Part shown: positions 26,061 to 33,502 of the stretch, piece after piece | Layout of the letters: each line of letters starts with the position of its first letter | How positions within the stretch are numbered: position 1 is the stretch's first letter | Assembly: GCA_947631995.1 (NCBI GenBank) | Contig: CANRNT010000016.1 | Location: forward strand, 1-45,469 | DNA from: an uncultured Clostridia bacterium | GTDB taxonomy: Bacteria; Bacillota; Clostridia; Oscillospirales; Ruminococcaceae | DNA: 45,469 nt | Direction of reading: 5' to 3' | The notes under the pieces: model-generated | What the model was told of the DNA's origin: nothing | The model's input: the letters and a program-made list of their open reading frames with translations, nothing else | Databases searched by the model: none | Position numbers and translations under genes: made by a program

Positions 26061-27092
26061 ATGAGATTTGCGTTTTTTGATACCAAGCCGTATGATATGC
26101 CGTCGTTTGAAAAATACGGCAAGGAGAGCGGAGTCACGTTCAAGTTTTATGAAACAAGGCTCAATGAGGATACGGTGCAGCTCGCAAAAGGCTGCGACGG
26201 GGTTTGCGTGTTCGTCAACGATATGGTAAACGCCGAGGTCATAGACAGGCTTTGCGAAATGGGGATAAAGGTCATCGCGCTGCGCTGCGCGGGTTATAAC
26301 AATGTTGATATAAAGCATTGTTACGGGAAAATACACGTTTTGCACGTCCCCGCATATTCGCCTTATGCTGTAGCGGAGCATACTATGGCTATGCTGCTCA
26401 CGTCCATACGCCGCATACACAAGGCGTACAACCGAACAAAGGATTTCAACTTCAGCCTTAACGAGCTTACAGGCTTTGACCTGCACGGAAAGACCGTAGG
26501 TGTCATCGGCACGGGGCGCATAGGACGCGTGTTTGTCGATATATGCCGAGGCTTCGGAATGAATATCATAGCGTATGATAAATTCCCCGCAAAGGACAGC
26601 GGAATCGAATATGTTCCGCTTGACGAGCTTTTCCAAAGGAGCGATATCATCTCGCTGCATTGTCCTCTCAACGAGGAAAGCTACCATATGATAAATGCCG
26701 ACAGCATAGCCAAGATGAAAAAAGGCGTCGTTATAGTAAATACCTCGCGCGGCGCTCTCATAGACGCTGAGGCTCTTCTGGAGGGCATAAAGGAGCGCAG
26801 GATAGGCGCTGCCTGCCTTGATGTTTACGAGGAGGAAGCGGATATATTCTTTGAGGATTACTCGGGTCATATAGTTGAGGACGACACTCTCGCAAGGCTG
26901 ATAACAATGCCGAACGTGCTTGTGACGTCGCACCAAGCGTTCCTGACAGAGGAGGCTTTGTCAAACATAGCCGAAACTACCGTTAAAAATATAACAGACT
27001 TCTTTGATAAAGGCAGCTGCGCCAATGAGCTTTGCTACCGCTGCGGCAGCGTTGAGGACTGCCGAAAGCAGCGCGCTCAGAAATGCTTCTAG
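26061..27092 (+). CDS. D-lactate dehydrogenase (2-hydroxyacid dehydrogenase) with Cys-rich tail
   Basis: 343 residues. Reduces pyruvate to D-lactate with NADH. The substrate domain opens MRFAFFDTKPYD; RCAGYNNVDI and VPAYSPYAVAEHTMAMLL follow. The Rossmann motif is VGVIGTGRIGRVFVDI, then the catalytic Arg in VNTSRGALID, the Glu in CLDVYEEEADIFFED, and the His in VTSHQAFLTEEA. These features match D-LDH rather than generic PGDH. The tail beyond the usual C-terminus contains five cysteines in 24 residues (CANELCYRCG then SVEDC and KCF), unusual for the family. AGGGA precedes the ATG. Monocistronic, with its own promoter, upstream palindrome and bidirectional terminator. Confidence 0.92.
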   Translation: MRFAFFDTKPYDMPSFEKYGKESGVTFKFYETRLNEDTVQLAKGCDGVCVFVNDMVNAEVIDRLCEMGIKVIALRCAGYNNVDIKHCYGKIHVLHVPAYSPYAVAEHTMAMLLTSIRRIHKAYNRTKDFNFSLNELTGFDLHGKTVGVIGTGRIGRVFVDICRGFGMNIIAYDKFPAKDSGIEYVPLDELFQRSDIISLHCPLNEESYHMINADSIAKMKKGVVIVNTSRGALIDAEALLEGIKERRIGAACLDVYEEEADIFFEDYSGHIVEDDTLARLITMPNVLVTSHQAFLTEEALSNIAETTVKNITDFFDKGSCANELCYRCGSVEDCRKQRAQKCF

Positions 27093-27100
27093 AGGCAAGA

Positions 27101-27131
27101 AAAAGCTCTCCTGGCTTTGGAGAGCTTTTTA
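27101..27131. terminator. Bidirectional terminator between ldh and the minus-strand cluster
   Basis: AAAAGCTCTCC (27101-27111) and GGAGAGCTTTT (27119-27129) form an 11 bp stem with A and T tracts on both sides, so both convergent genes can use it. Confidence 0.85.
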
Positions 27132-27154
27132 TATTTGCTGTGATAAATGAAGCT

Positions 27155-27943
27155 TTAACCGTCCTGCTCTTCTTCTGACAGGTCAACCATAAATACCTCT
27201 TTCAGAAACTCGTCCAGCTCGTCGCCCTCAAGCTCTTTGCCGTCTATTCTGACGCTGTCTATCTCCATACCTTTGTAGTAAAAGCCGTCATAGTCGATAA
27301 AGAAGCGTATCTCCATATCCTCGCCGTTTTTTCTGCCAAAGGCGGTAACGTAGTTATTCTTGCCGTCCTTTTCGTATTCATAGCTTATCGAGGACGCGTC
27401 GCTCAGGGAGCTGCTTTGCAGAAAACAGTATGAATTCAGCAGACCGTCTATGGTGTTGTAGCTATCGGCAACGTAGTTTTCGTCCTCCGGGAGGTCAAGT
27501 ATGTAGGTAGCGTAATACTGGCTTACGAACTCGCAGTAGTTTTCCTCGTTATAGGAGAGGCTTTGCGTAAAACCGTTGAGAAGTAGTGCAAAGAGCATAC
27601 ACATCACCGCAACTATGCCGACCGACGGTGAGCGCCGCAGCGCCTTGCTGCGCTTAAACATATACACCACGGGCAAAAACACCGCAGGCGTTATGCTTTG
27701 AGACTGCCACATACCCATTTTTATCAGCTTTTTGTTGTCGTATCTGCAAACCAGTATCCGAGTGACGATAATAAGTCCCCAGAGGAAAAAGCCCAGATAC
27801 TTGCTGTCGGCATAAAACTCAAATATCACGCCGAAGAACGGCAGAGCAGCCGCGTACCACATAAGCGAGTTGTCCGCTGTTACGAGGTCGTTTAAATTTA
27901 TCGTCCTGTCGGTATCGGGGTATATGCTTTGATAATTATCCAT
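27155..27943 (-). CDS. Membrane protein of unknown function
   Basis: 262 residues, not recognised. After ~25 polar residues there are four hydrophobic segments (about 28-46, 50-66, 84-98, 108-125: VGIVAVMCMLFALLLNGF). The C-terminal half (about 130-262) is a soluble, very acidic domain with beta-strand-like stretches (ISYEYEKDGKNNYVTAFG, EIRFFIDYDGFYYKGMEID), a possible extracytoplasmic sensor or stalk. AAGGAGAG precedes the ATG by 7 bases. The start overlaps the end of the TtcA-like gene by 8 bases, so the two are translationally coupled. Confidence 0.75.
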   Translation of the reverse strand: MDNYQSIYPDTDRTINLNDLVTADNSLMWYAAALPFFGVIFEFYADSKYLGFFLWGLIIVTRILVCRYDNKKLIKMGMWQSQSITPAVFLPVVYMFKRSKALRRSPSVGIVAVMCMLFALLLNGFTQSLSYNEENYCEFVSQYYATYILDLPEDENYVADSYNTIDGLLNSYCFLQSSSLSDASSISYEYEKDGKNNYVTAFGRKNGEDMEIRFFIDYDGFYYKGMEIDSVRIDGKELEGDELDEFLKEVFMVDLSEEEQDG

Positions 27944-28679
27944 TTTTCTGCTCTCCTTTTTGCGGTATTCCCCAGCCGTCGATACCGCTTCGCCTCATCG
28001 CGCCGAATATCCTGTCAGTAAAGCCCTTGTCGGCTTTTTCACGCTCTTTTATAAACTGCTTCATTTCCTCGCGCTTTGTATGACCGTCAACGGGGCAGGC
28101 TGATTTAACTATCGGCAGGGAATTTCGGTTTGCCGCCGAGCGAATGTCCTTTTCGGGCGCAAACACCAAAGGGCGTATGACGGTCACATCCTTGCGCGAA
28201 AGATAGCTCTTCGGCGCAAAGCAGCCTATCCGACCCTCTATAAACAGGTTCATAAAAAACGTCTCCACCGCGTCGTCGTTGTTATGACCCAGCGCGACCT
28301 TGTTGCAGCCGTGCTCCTTTGCGGTATCGTGCAAAGCTCCGCGCCTCATTCTCGCGCACAGGGAGCAGGGGTGCTCCTCGTTTCTTATATCAAAAACTAT
28401 CTGACCTATTGCAGTCCTTTTAAGTATGTATTCAACGCCCATTTCATCGCACAGCTTCTGCACGGGTGAGTAGTCGTTCTGCACGCCGTTAAAGCACGGG
28501 TCGAGAGTGACGGCGGCTATATCGTAGTCTATACCAATAAACCTTTTCAGCAGATACAGTCCTTTAAGCAGTACAAGGCTGTCCTTTCCGCCCGAAACGC
28601 CCACGGCTATCCTGTCGCCGTTTTGAATAAGGTCAAATTCCGTTATCGCGCGGCGCATATATCCCAGTATCTTCTGCAT
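27936..28679 (-). CDS. ttcA: TtcA-family tRNA 2-thiocytidine biosynthesis protein
   Basis: 247 residues. The PP-loop ATPase motif VGVSGGKDSLVLLKG lies near residue 27. The CxxC of HPCSLCARMRRGAL and a later cysteine in KSACPVDGHTKREE are the Fe-S cluster/thiolation residues of TtcA/TtuA-type enzymes. ALGHNNDDAVETFFMNLF is the conserved ATPase segment. Such proteins add sulfur to C32 of tRNA (TtcA) or act on related bases; the exact base cannot be fixed here. It starts directly after the glycosyltransferase stop (TAAATG) and overlaps the next gene by 8 bases. Confidence 0.88.
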   Translation of the reverse strand: MQKILGYMRRAITEFDLIQNGDRIAVGVSGGKDSLVLLKGLYLLKRFIGIDYDIAAVTLDPCFNGVQNDYSPVQKLCDEMGVEYILKRTAIGQIVFDIRNEEHPCSLCARMRRGALHDTAKEHGCNKVALGHNNDDAVETFFMNLFIEGRIGCFAPKSYLSRKDVTVIRPLVFAPEKDIRSAANRNSLPIVKSACPVDGHTKREEMKQFIKEREKADKGFTDRIFGAMRRSGIDGWGIPQKGEQKNG

Positions 28680-29636
28680 TTATTTTTCGTCCTCGTCCGA
28701 AAGAATTTTTTCAACGATAAAGCGCGGTCGCTGTTTTGCTTCAAGATATATCTTGCCAAGATACTCGCCCAGTATGCCCATAGCGAGGAGCTGCAAGCCG
28801 CCCAAAGCCCAAATAGACACCGCAAGGCTTGCCCAGCCTGCGACCGTGTGACCGGTAAAATATCTTATCAGAAAGTATATCAGCATACCTATGCTTACCA
28901 AAAACGCGCATATGCCCGTAACGGTTATGAAACGCAGAGGTCTTACCGAAAGAGAGGTTATGCCCTCCCACGCCAGAGCGAGCATTTTTTTCAAGGGATA
29001 CTTGCTCTCGCCCGCCATACGCTCCTTGCGCTCGTATTCGACTATATCGCTTTTCAGACCTATCATAGGCACTAAGCCGCGCAGAAAGATATTTACCTCG
29101 TGAAATTTTGAGAACTCTTCCAAAGCCCTGTCGCTCATAAGGCGGAAATCGGCGTGATTGAATATTACCTTCGCGCCCATTTTGTTGAGTATCTTATAGT
29201 ATCCCTCAGCCGTGAAACGCTTGAAAAAGCTGTCGCTTTTCCGTGATGAACGAACGCCGTACACGATATCGCAGCCCTGCTCGTACTTTTCTATCATAAG
29301 ATCGATAGCGTTGATATCGTCCTGAAGATCGGCGTCGAGAGATATAACTGCGTCAGCCTTACCGCGAAGCGACATAAGTCCGCCAAGCAAAGCGTTCTGA
29401 TGACCGCGGTTTCGGCTCATTTTTATTCCGTCGAATATTTTTTCCGCGCTGTGCAGCTTTTCTATTATATCCCAAGTGCCGTCGCGCGAGCCGTCGTCAA
29501 TAAAAACTATCCTGCTGTCGTCGGATATTTTTCCGTCAGACATCAGTTGCCTGAACTTGCGCAGCAGCTTTTCGGCGCTGTCAGGCAGGACCTCCTGCTC
29601 GTTGTAGCACGGTATGGCAAGATACAGCTTTAACAC
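28680..29636 (-). CDS. Family 2 glycosyltransferase, DPM1/GtrB-like
   Basis: 318 residues. The GT-A domain has LYLAIPCYNEQEVLPDS, VFIDDGSRDGTWDII, MSRNRGHQNALLGGL and the metal-binding SLDADLQDD. FNHADFRLMSDRALEEF and PLRFITVTGICAFLVSIGML lead into two C-terminal membrane helices (about 230-252, 264-285). This is the architecture of polyprenyl-phosphate hexosyltransferases (DPM1, GtrB, ArnC type), which load a sugar on undecaprenyl phosphate for transfer outside. The GTG at 29636 is chosen as start because GAAAGGAAG lies 7 bases upstream; a TTG at 29654 overlaps that site. It is first in a three-gene operon. Confidence 0.92.
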   Translation of the reverse strand: MLKLYLAIPCYNEQEVLPDSAEKLLRKFRQLMSDGKISDDSRIVFIDDGSRDGTWDIIEKLHSAEKIFDGIKMSRNRGHQNALLGGLMSLRGKADAVISLDADLQDDINAIDLMIEKYEQGCDIVYGVRSSRKSDSFFKRFTAEGYYKILNKMGAKVIFNHADFRLMSDRALEEFSKFHEVNIFLRGLVPMIGLKSDIVEYERKERMAGESKYPLKKMLALAWEGITSLSVRPLRFITVTGICAFLVSIGMLIYFLIRYFTGHTVAGWASLAVSIWALGGLQLLAMGILGEYLGKIYLEAKQRPRFIVEKILSDEDEK

Positions 29637-29671
29637 TATCGTACTTCCTTTCAAAAGATGAAACTAATTAC

Positions 29672-29700
29672 ATATTAGCACAAAATCCCGCCAAAGTCAA
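29672..29700 (-). promoter_or_regulatory. Promoter of the glycosyltransferase operon
   Basis: Minus strand TTGACT (29700-29695), 17 bases, TAATAT (29677-29672). Confidence 0.7.
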
Positions 29701-29721
29701 TATCGCGGTGCGAGGAGCAGC

Positions 29722-29755
29722 AAAAACGCCGCGGGGAGGTATATGACCCCGCGGC
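29722..29755 (-). terminator. mazF terminator
   Basis: Minus strand GCCGCGGGG (29755-29747) pairs with CCCCGCGGC (29736-29728), then GTTTTTG. The mazF stop codon overlaps the first base of the stem. Confidence 0.85.
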
Positions 29756-30105
29756 TAGATCTGACCCAAGCCGAAGCTTATCTGAAGAGCGCTGTTTATT
29801 TTTGTCATTGACGCGCTGTCAAGCTCGCCCATTCGTTCCTTCAGACGGCGCTTGTCAATTGTCCGTATCTGCTCCAGAAGCACGACCGAGTCCTTTGCAA
29901 GCCCGCAGCTTCCCGAATTGACTTCAATGTGTGTCGGCAGCTTTGACTTGTCCCGCTGGCTGGTTATCGCAGCCGCAATAACTGTCGGACTGTGCCTGTT
30001 GCCAACGTCGTTCTGAACGATAAGTACGGGTCTGACGCCGCCCTGTTCAGAGCCGACGACCGGACTTAAATCCGCGTAATATATCTCTCCTCTGTGTACT
30101 GACAT
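29755..30105 (-). CDS. mazF: MazF/NdoA-family mRNA endonuclease toxin
   Basis: 116 residues, typical of the Firmicutes MazF (PemK) family: VHRGEIYYADLSPVVGSEQG, GVRPVLIVQNDVGN, TVIAAAITSQ and the conserved DSVVLLEQIRTIDKRRL. These cut single-stranded mRNA at short sites and are neutralised by MazE-like antitoxins. AAGGAG is 9 bases before the ATG at 30105; an in-frame ATG at 30138 lacks a good site. No antitoxin-like ORF is adjacent on this strand, so either the partner is encoded elsewhere or the gene is an orphan. In many Firmicutes mazEF sits near alr; that context is absent here. Confidence 0.93.
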   Translation of the reverse strand: MSVHRGEIYYADLSPVVGSEQGGVRPVLIVQNDVGNRHSPTVIAAAITSQRDKSKLPTHIEVNSGSCGLAKDSVVLLEQIRTIDKRRLKERMGELDSASMTKINSALQISFGLGQI

Positions 30106-30369
30106 TTCTTTCAACTCCTTTGTCTTTGTTTCAGACATTTAGTCCGTTTTGCTCTCATAAGTATTATTGCCGAGCGAAGCGGTTTTAAACATAAAATTTC
30201 GGTATTATGATATGTAACATCTGACAGCTCGGATATTTTACTGTACGTTGTATTATATGCCGCCGCAGAGAAAAATGTCATATTATGGGTGTGCGCGCAT
30301 TTCGTTTGTGAAAAATGCAATAAATATCGGCTGATTTTGTTGCTAAACGCCTAAAATCGCCGCCGCCGT

Positions 30370-30398
30370 TTGACAAAATATCTGCCTTGTGTTAAAAT
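30370..30398 (+). promoter_or_regulatory. Promoter of the zinc-ribbon membrane protein
   Basis: TTGACA (30370-30375), 17 bases, TAAAAT (30393-30398). The preceding ~260 bases back to mazF hold no gene I can support. Confidence 0.75.
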
Positions 30399-30434
30399 CT
30401 ATTTAGCGGTAATAACAGTATCGGGGGTGCTGTA

Positions 30435-31205
30435 ATGGTTTGTAAGAAGTGTAAAGAGGTATTGCCGGACGACGCAACAGTATGTACCTGCTGCGGCGCG
30501 AAGATACAGCAGAAGAGATCCAGAAGACGCGGCTCGGCAATAAGCGGCGCTGACTCGCCGGCTTCGGCTGAGAAAAAGAAAATGACGGTGTCGTCAAAGA
30601 TCAAAATAGTCGCTACGGTTTTGGGTATAGCAATAGTGATCGCCGCCGTCGTTATATTGATAGTGTCTATGTTCGTCAGCGACGGAAAAAAGACCGCCGA
30701 GGTGCTTTCGGAGTATATCGGTCAGACTATGCTCTCCGCTAGGAACGACAGCGATATAAAGGTGTATGAGGAGTCGAATTTCAAAGCGGTCAATAACGCT
30801 GTGAAGTTCAATTATCTCGTCGAGGACGACGACAGCGTAAAGGTCGACGGCATAAAATTCCCCAACTGGCTGGTAACTGTGTCGCTTAACGACGAGGACG
30901 AGATAGTTACCGTAACGTATACCGATTTTACCGTGTGCAAGAAAAACCATAAGGGTCAGAAAGCCGATAAGCTGATAAACCTTGATAACGTTATGAAAAA
31001 TGAAAAGTATAAAAACGTTGAAAAGGAAATTGACCTTGACGTTTACAGCATAACGTATGAGAACGCTTTCATAACCTATACATATAAGTATTATTACGAG
31101 GACGAGGCGGGCAATGAGCAGGCGGTAAGGCTCACCGTGACTTATAACGTGAATATGGAGTACCAGTATTACAGCTCCGCGCTCGTTTACCCCGAGGATA
31201 TATGA
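30435..31205 (+). CDS. Zinc-ribbon, single-span membrane protein
   Basis: 256 residues. The N-terminal zinc ribbon has CxxC-x10-CxxC spacing (Cys3, Cys6, Cys17, Cys20; VCKKCKEVLPDDATVCTCCG). A basic linker (KRSRRRG) leads to one membrane span (about 57-79, IVATVLGIAIVIAAVVILIV). The ~175-residue remainder is acidic and beta-rich (WLVTVSLNDEDEIVTVTYTD, AFITYTYKYYYEDEAG), presumably outside the membrane. No named family is recognised. The neighbour downstream has the same order of zinc ribbon, membrane span and outer domain with a kinase-like insert, so a shared theme is likely. Own promoter and terminator. Confidence 0.78.
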   Translation: MVCKKCKEVLPDDATVCTCCGAKIQQKRSRRRGSAISGADSPASAEKKKMTVSSKIKIVATVLGIAIVIAAVVILIVSMFVSDGKKTAEVLSEYIGQTMLSARNDSDIKVYEESNFKAVNNAVKFNYLVEDDDSVKVDGIKFPNWLVTVSLNDEDEIVTVTYTDFTVCKKNHKGQKADKLINLDNVMKNEKYKNVEKEIDLDVYSITYENAFITYTYKYYYEDEAGNEQAVRLTVTYNVNMEYQYYSSALVYPEDI

Positions 31206-31226
31206 TAAATTTGACATAATTGCCCA

Positions 31227-31260
31227 AAAACCGCGCTTTGATGTTTCACAGCGCGGTTTT
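31227..31260 (+). terminator. Terminator of the zinc-ribbon gene
   Basis: AAAACCGCGCT (31227-31237) and AGCGCGGTTTT (31250-31260), an 11 bp perfect stem followed by GTTGTT. Confidence 0.8.
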
Positions 31261-31327
31261 GTTGTTACCCAATAATTACAAAAGGGATACAAATGATTGC
31301 TGAAAGTTCACAAATTTGTCCCGACTG

Positions 31328-31356
31328 TTGACAAGCGGACGTTATGCTGTTATTAT
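31328..31356 (+). promoter_or_regulatory. Promoter of the pseudokinase gene
   Basis: TTGACA (31328-31333), 17 bases, TATTAT (31351-31356). Confidence 0.7.
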
Positions 31357-31430
31357 ATAATAAGTTAGTTATGCGTATACTTAAAACGCTGACAGCTTTT
31401 TGATGATATTTAGGAAAGGAGGAAAATGCT

Positions 31431-33266
31431 TTGGAGAACAACGGAAGAAAACTGTGCCTTGGCTGTATGAATGAGCTGGACGAAAACGGCAACTGCTCCA
31501 ATTGCAGCTACGGTAATGACGTTCCCAGAGTTCAGCCTTATCTCGCACCCGGAACGATATTGGACAACAGATATCTTATTGGCAGACTGCTTACTTATAA
31601 CGGCGAGGGAGCTTCGTATATAAGCTATGATAATATAGCCCACGAAAAGGTAGTTGTAAGAGAGTATTTTCCTGACACTTTCTGTACAAGGAGCTGCAAT
31701 TCCGACAGCGTTACCGTAAACCCTGACTGCCTTGCAAAGTATAAGACCTATATGTCGGAATTCGCGGAGGTAAATAAAACGCTTTCAAGACTGCGTACCC
31801 TCCAGAATATACAGCCCGCTATTGATATGTTCGCGCAGAATAATACCACTTATGCGATATATCCGTATGTTGAGGGGCTTTCGCTGAAAAAATTTTTACA
31901 GTCAAATTCGGGCAGGCTCTCTTGGGAGCACGTCAAGAAGATGTTCCCCCCTGTTTTCACAACGCTTAGCCTTGCCCATAACGCAGGCGTTATACACCGC
32001 GGTATCTCTCCCGAAAATATAATCGTTACCGTTAAGGGCGAGCTGAAAATATGCGGCTTCTGTATAAGCGCGATAAGAACGTCAAATTCGGAGCTGACCC
32101 CCGAGCTTTATTCGGGATACGCCGCGCCCGAGCAGTACAGCTCTCTTGAGTGGCAGGGCGCATGGACGGACGTTTACGCTATCTCAGCGGTGCTTTATAG
32201 GATACTTACAGGCTGCGTGCCTACCGAGGCTTACAGAAGAATAGGCAACGACGACCTTATAGAGCCTATCAGGATAAATCCCGATATACCGCCCGAGATA
32301 TCGCGTATCATAATGAAAGGTATGGCGGTAAGGAGCGAGGACAGGATACAGTCCATTACAGAACTGGTCACAAAGCTTTTTGACCAGCCGCAGTATATAG
32401 AACACGAAAAGGGCGCTACACAAACTATCCCCGTTCAGAGAACTGACGCTCAGGGTCAGGAATATGAGCCTGATGAGCAGACGGACGAAAAGGAAAAGGC
32501 AAAGACCGTTGCCGTTGTCGCTCTGGCAGCAGCGCTTGTACTGCTGGCAATAATATTGCTCGTTATAATGCTCAGCGGAGGCAATAACGATGACGACAGC
32601 AAGAAGAAGCTGCCCGATTCCAAGGTCTATACTCCGCCCGTTACGCAGACCCCTGCCGTAACTACGCCGATAACTGACGATTCTATGGTGGTCATGACTA
32701 CCACTACGCAGCAAAGCTTCGGCGAGGGCGCTTTAGTCCCTGATCTTGTAGGACTGAGATATGAGGCTGTAAAGGATACGATATCGGGTTCGTTCACCGT
32801 AACTCTTGAAGAGGTGTACGATGACCCGACATATCAGAAAGGCTATATAGTCAGACAAAGTATCGAGCCTGATGTTGAATTCGACCCGCAAAGTATGCCA
32901 GAGCTGGTGCTCTCGATATCTATGGGTCCGTCGCGGATACAGGTGCCTAAGTATGCGGGAGTAGGCAAGGACGCTTATATAAAAACGCTCACCGAGGCGG
33001 GTATAACCTATGAGCTGAAAACTATGTACTCCAATAACGTGGCAAAGGATATAGTGTGCCTGACCAGCATAGTGCCGGGCGAGACTATAAATGTGCAGAA
33101 TAAAGAGGTCCTGACGGTGTATATTTCTCAAGGACCCGACCCTGCTACCACCACTACAACGGAAAGCACAACTGCCCCGTCTGAGGGCGGCGATCCCGAT
33201 GAGACGACCGCGAACAATAACGGAGAAATTGGCGACAGACCGCTCAATCCCGATGAAATGTCGTGA
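31431..33266 (+). CDS. Zinc ribbon - pseudokinase - PASTA membrane protein
   Basis: 611 residues. Order: zinc ribbon (Cys9, Cys12, Cys22, Cys25); a Hanks-type kinase fold (about 45-320); a Thr/Gln-rich acidic linker; one membrane span (about 357-382); a Pro/Thr linker; two PASTA domains (about 425-490 and 492-560); a Thr/Ser/Glu-rich tail. The kinase fold is clear (LPEL-like core, SGYAAPEQYSS APE motif, DVYAISAVLYRILTG). However, the VAIK lysine is Arg (VVVREYFP, Arg77), HRD is HRG (HRGISPENI, Gly191) and DFG is GFC (KICGFCISA, 209-211). Loss of all three suggests a pseudokinase. PASTA domains bind muropeptides in active PrkC/StkP relatives. The start is a TTG with AAAGGAGG 8 bases upstream. 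It is monocistronic. Confidence 0.9.
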   Translation: MENNGRKLCLGCMNELDENGNCSNCSYGNDVPRVQPYLAPGTILDNRYLIGRLLTYNGEGASYISYDNIAHEKVVVREYFPDTFCTRSCNSDSVTVNPDCLAKYKTYMSEFAEVNKTLSRLRTLQNIQPAIDMFAQNNTTYAIYPYVEGLSLKKFLQSNSGRLSWEHVKKMFPPVFTTLSLAHNAGVIHRGISPENIIVTVKGELKICGFCISAIRTSNSELTPELYSGYAAPEQYSSLEWQGAWTDVYAISAVLYRILTGCVPTEAYRRIGNDDLIEPIRINPDIPPEISRIIMKGMAVRSEDRIQSITELVTKLFDQPQYIEHEKGATQTIPVQRTDAQGQEYEPDEQTDEKEKAKTVAVVALAAALVLLAIILLVIMLSGGNNDDDSKKKLPDSKVYTPPVTQTPAVTTPITDDSMVVMTTTTQQSFGEGALVPDLVGLRYEAVKDTISGSFTVTLEEVYDDPTYQKGYIVRQSIEPDVEFDPQSMPELVLSISMGPSRIQVPKYAGVGKDAYIKTLTEAGITYELKTMYSNNVAKDIVCLTSIVPGETINVQNKEVLTVYISQGPDPATTTTTESTTAPSEGGDPDETTANNNGEIGDRPLNPDEMS

Positions 33267-33274
33267 CAAATGAT

Positions 33275-33306
33275 AAGAGCCGTGAAATAAACACGGCTCT
33301 TTTTTG
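33275..33306 (+). terminator. Terminator of the pseudokinase gene
   Basis: AAGAGCCGTG (33275-33284) and CACGGCTCTT (33292-33301), then a run of T to 33306. Confidence 0.88.
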
Positions 33307-33356
33307 CTGCCGCAGGGCGGCAGAGTGTGAAAAACGTATAAAAGAGAGAAAACCGC

Positions 33357-33386
33357 TTGACAAACAGCGGTCGGTTGTGGTATTAT
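33357..33386 (+). promoter_or_regulatory. pfkA promoter
   Basis: TTGACA (33357-33362), 18 bases, TATTAT (33381-33386). Confidence 0.7.
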
Positions 33387-33454
33387 TAATCTTAGCGGAA
33401 AGCGCGGACAGTCCGTCGGCAGGATCGGCGGAAATGATAGAATATTATTGTTAT

Positions 33455-33502
33455 GGAGGTGGATCATCTGCGGCGTAAGGCTTCGCCGCGGATAGTAATG
33501 CT
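33455..33502 (+). promoter_or_regulatory. pfkA translation start region with hairpin between ribosome site and ATG
   Basis: GGAGGT (33455-33460) is 42 bases from the ATG, too far to act directly. Between them ATCTGCGGCG (33466-33475) pairs with CGCCGCGGAT (33484-33493), a 10 bp stem with one G-U. Folding it leaves an effective spacing of about 14 bases. No other good ribosome site lies nearer. Confidence 0.5.

Noticed and set aside
30111-30320. 69-codon minus-strand ORF as the missing MazE antitoxin
   Set aside because: Not acidic or DNA-binding-like, no ribosome site, and the sequence shows no antitoxin features.
33435-33479. 14-codon ORF before pfkA as a leader peptide
   Set aside because: Weak ribosome site and no codon run suggesting attenuation; kept only as part of the odd start region.
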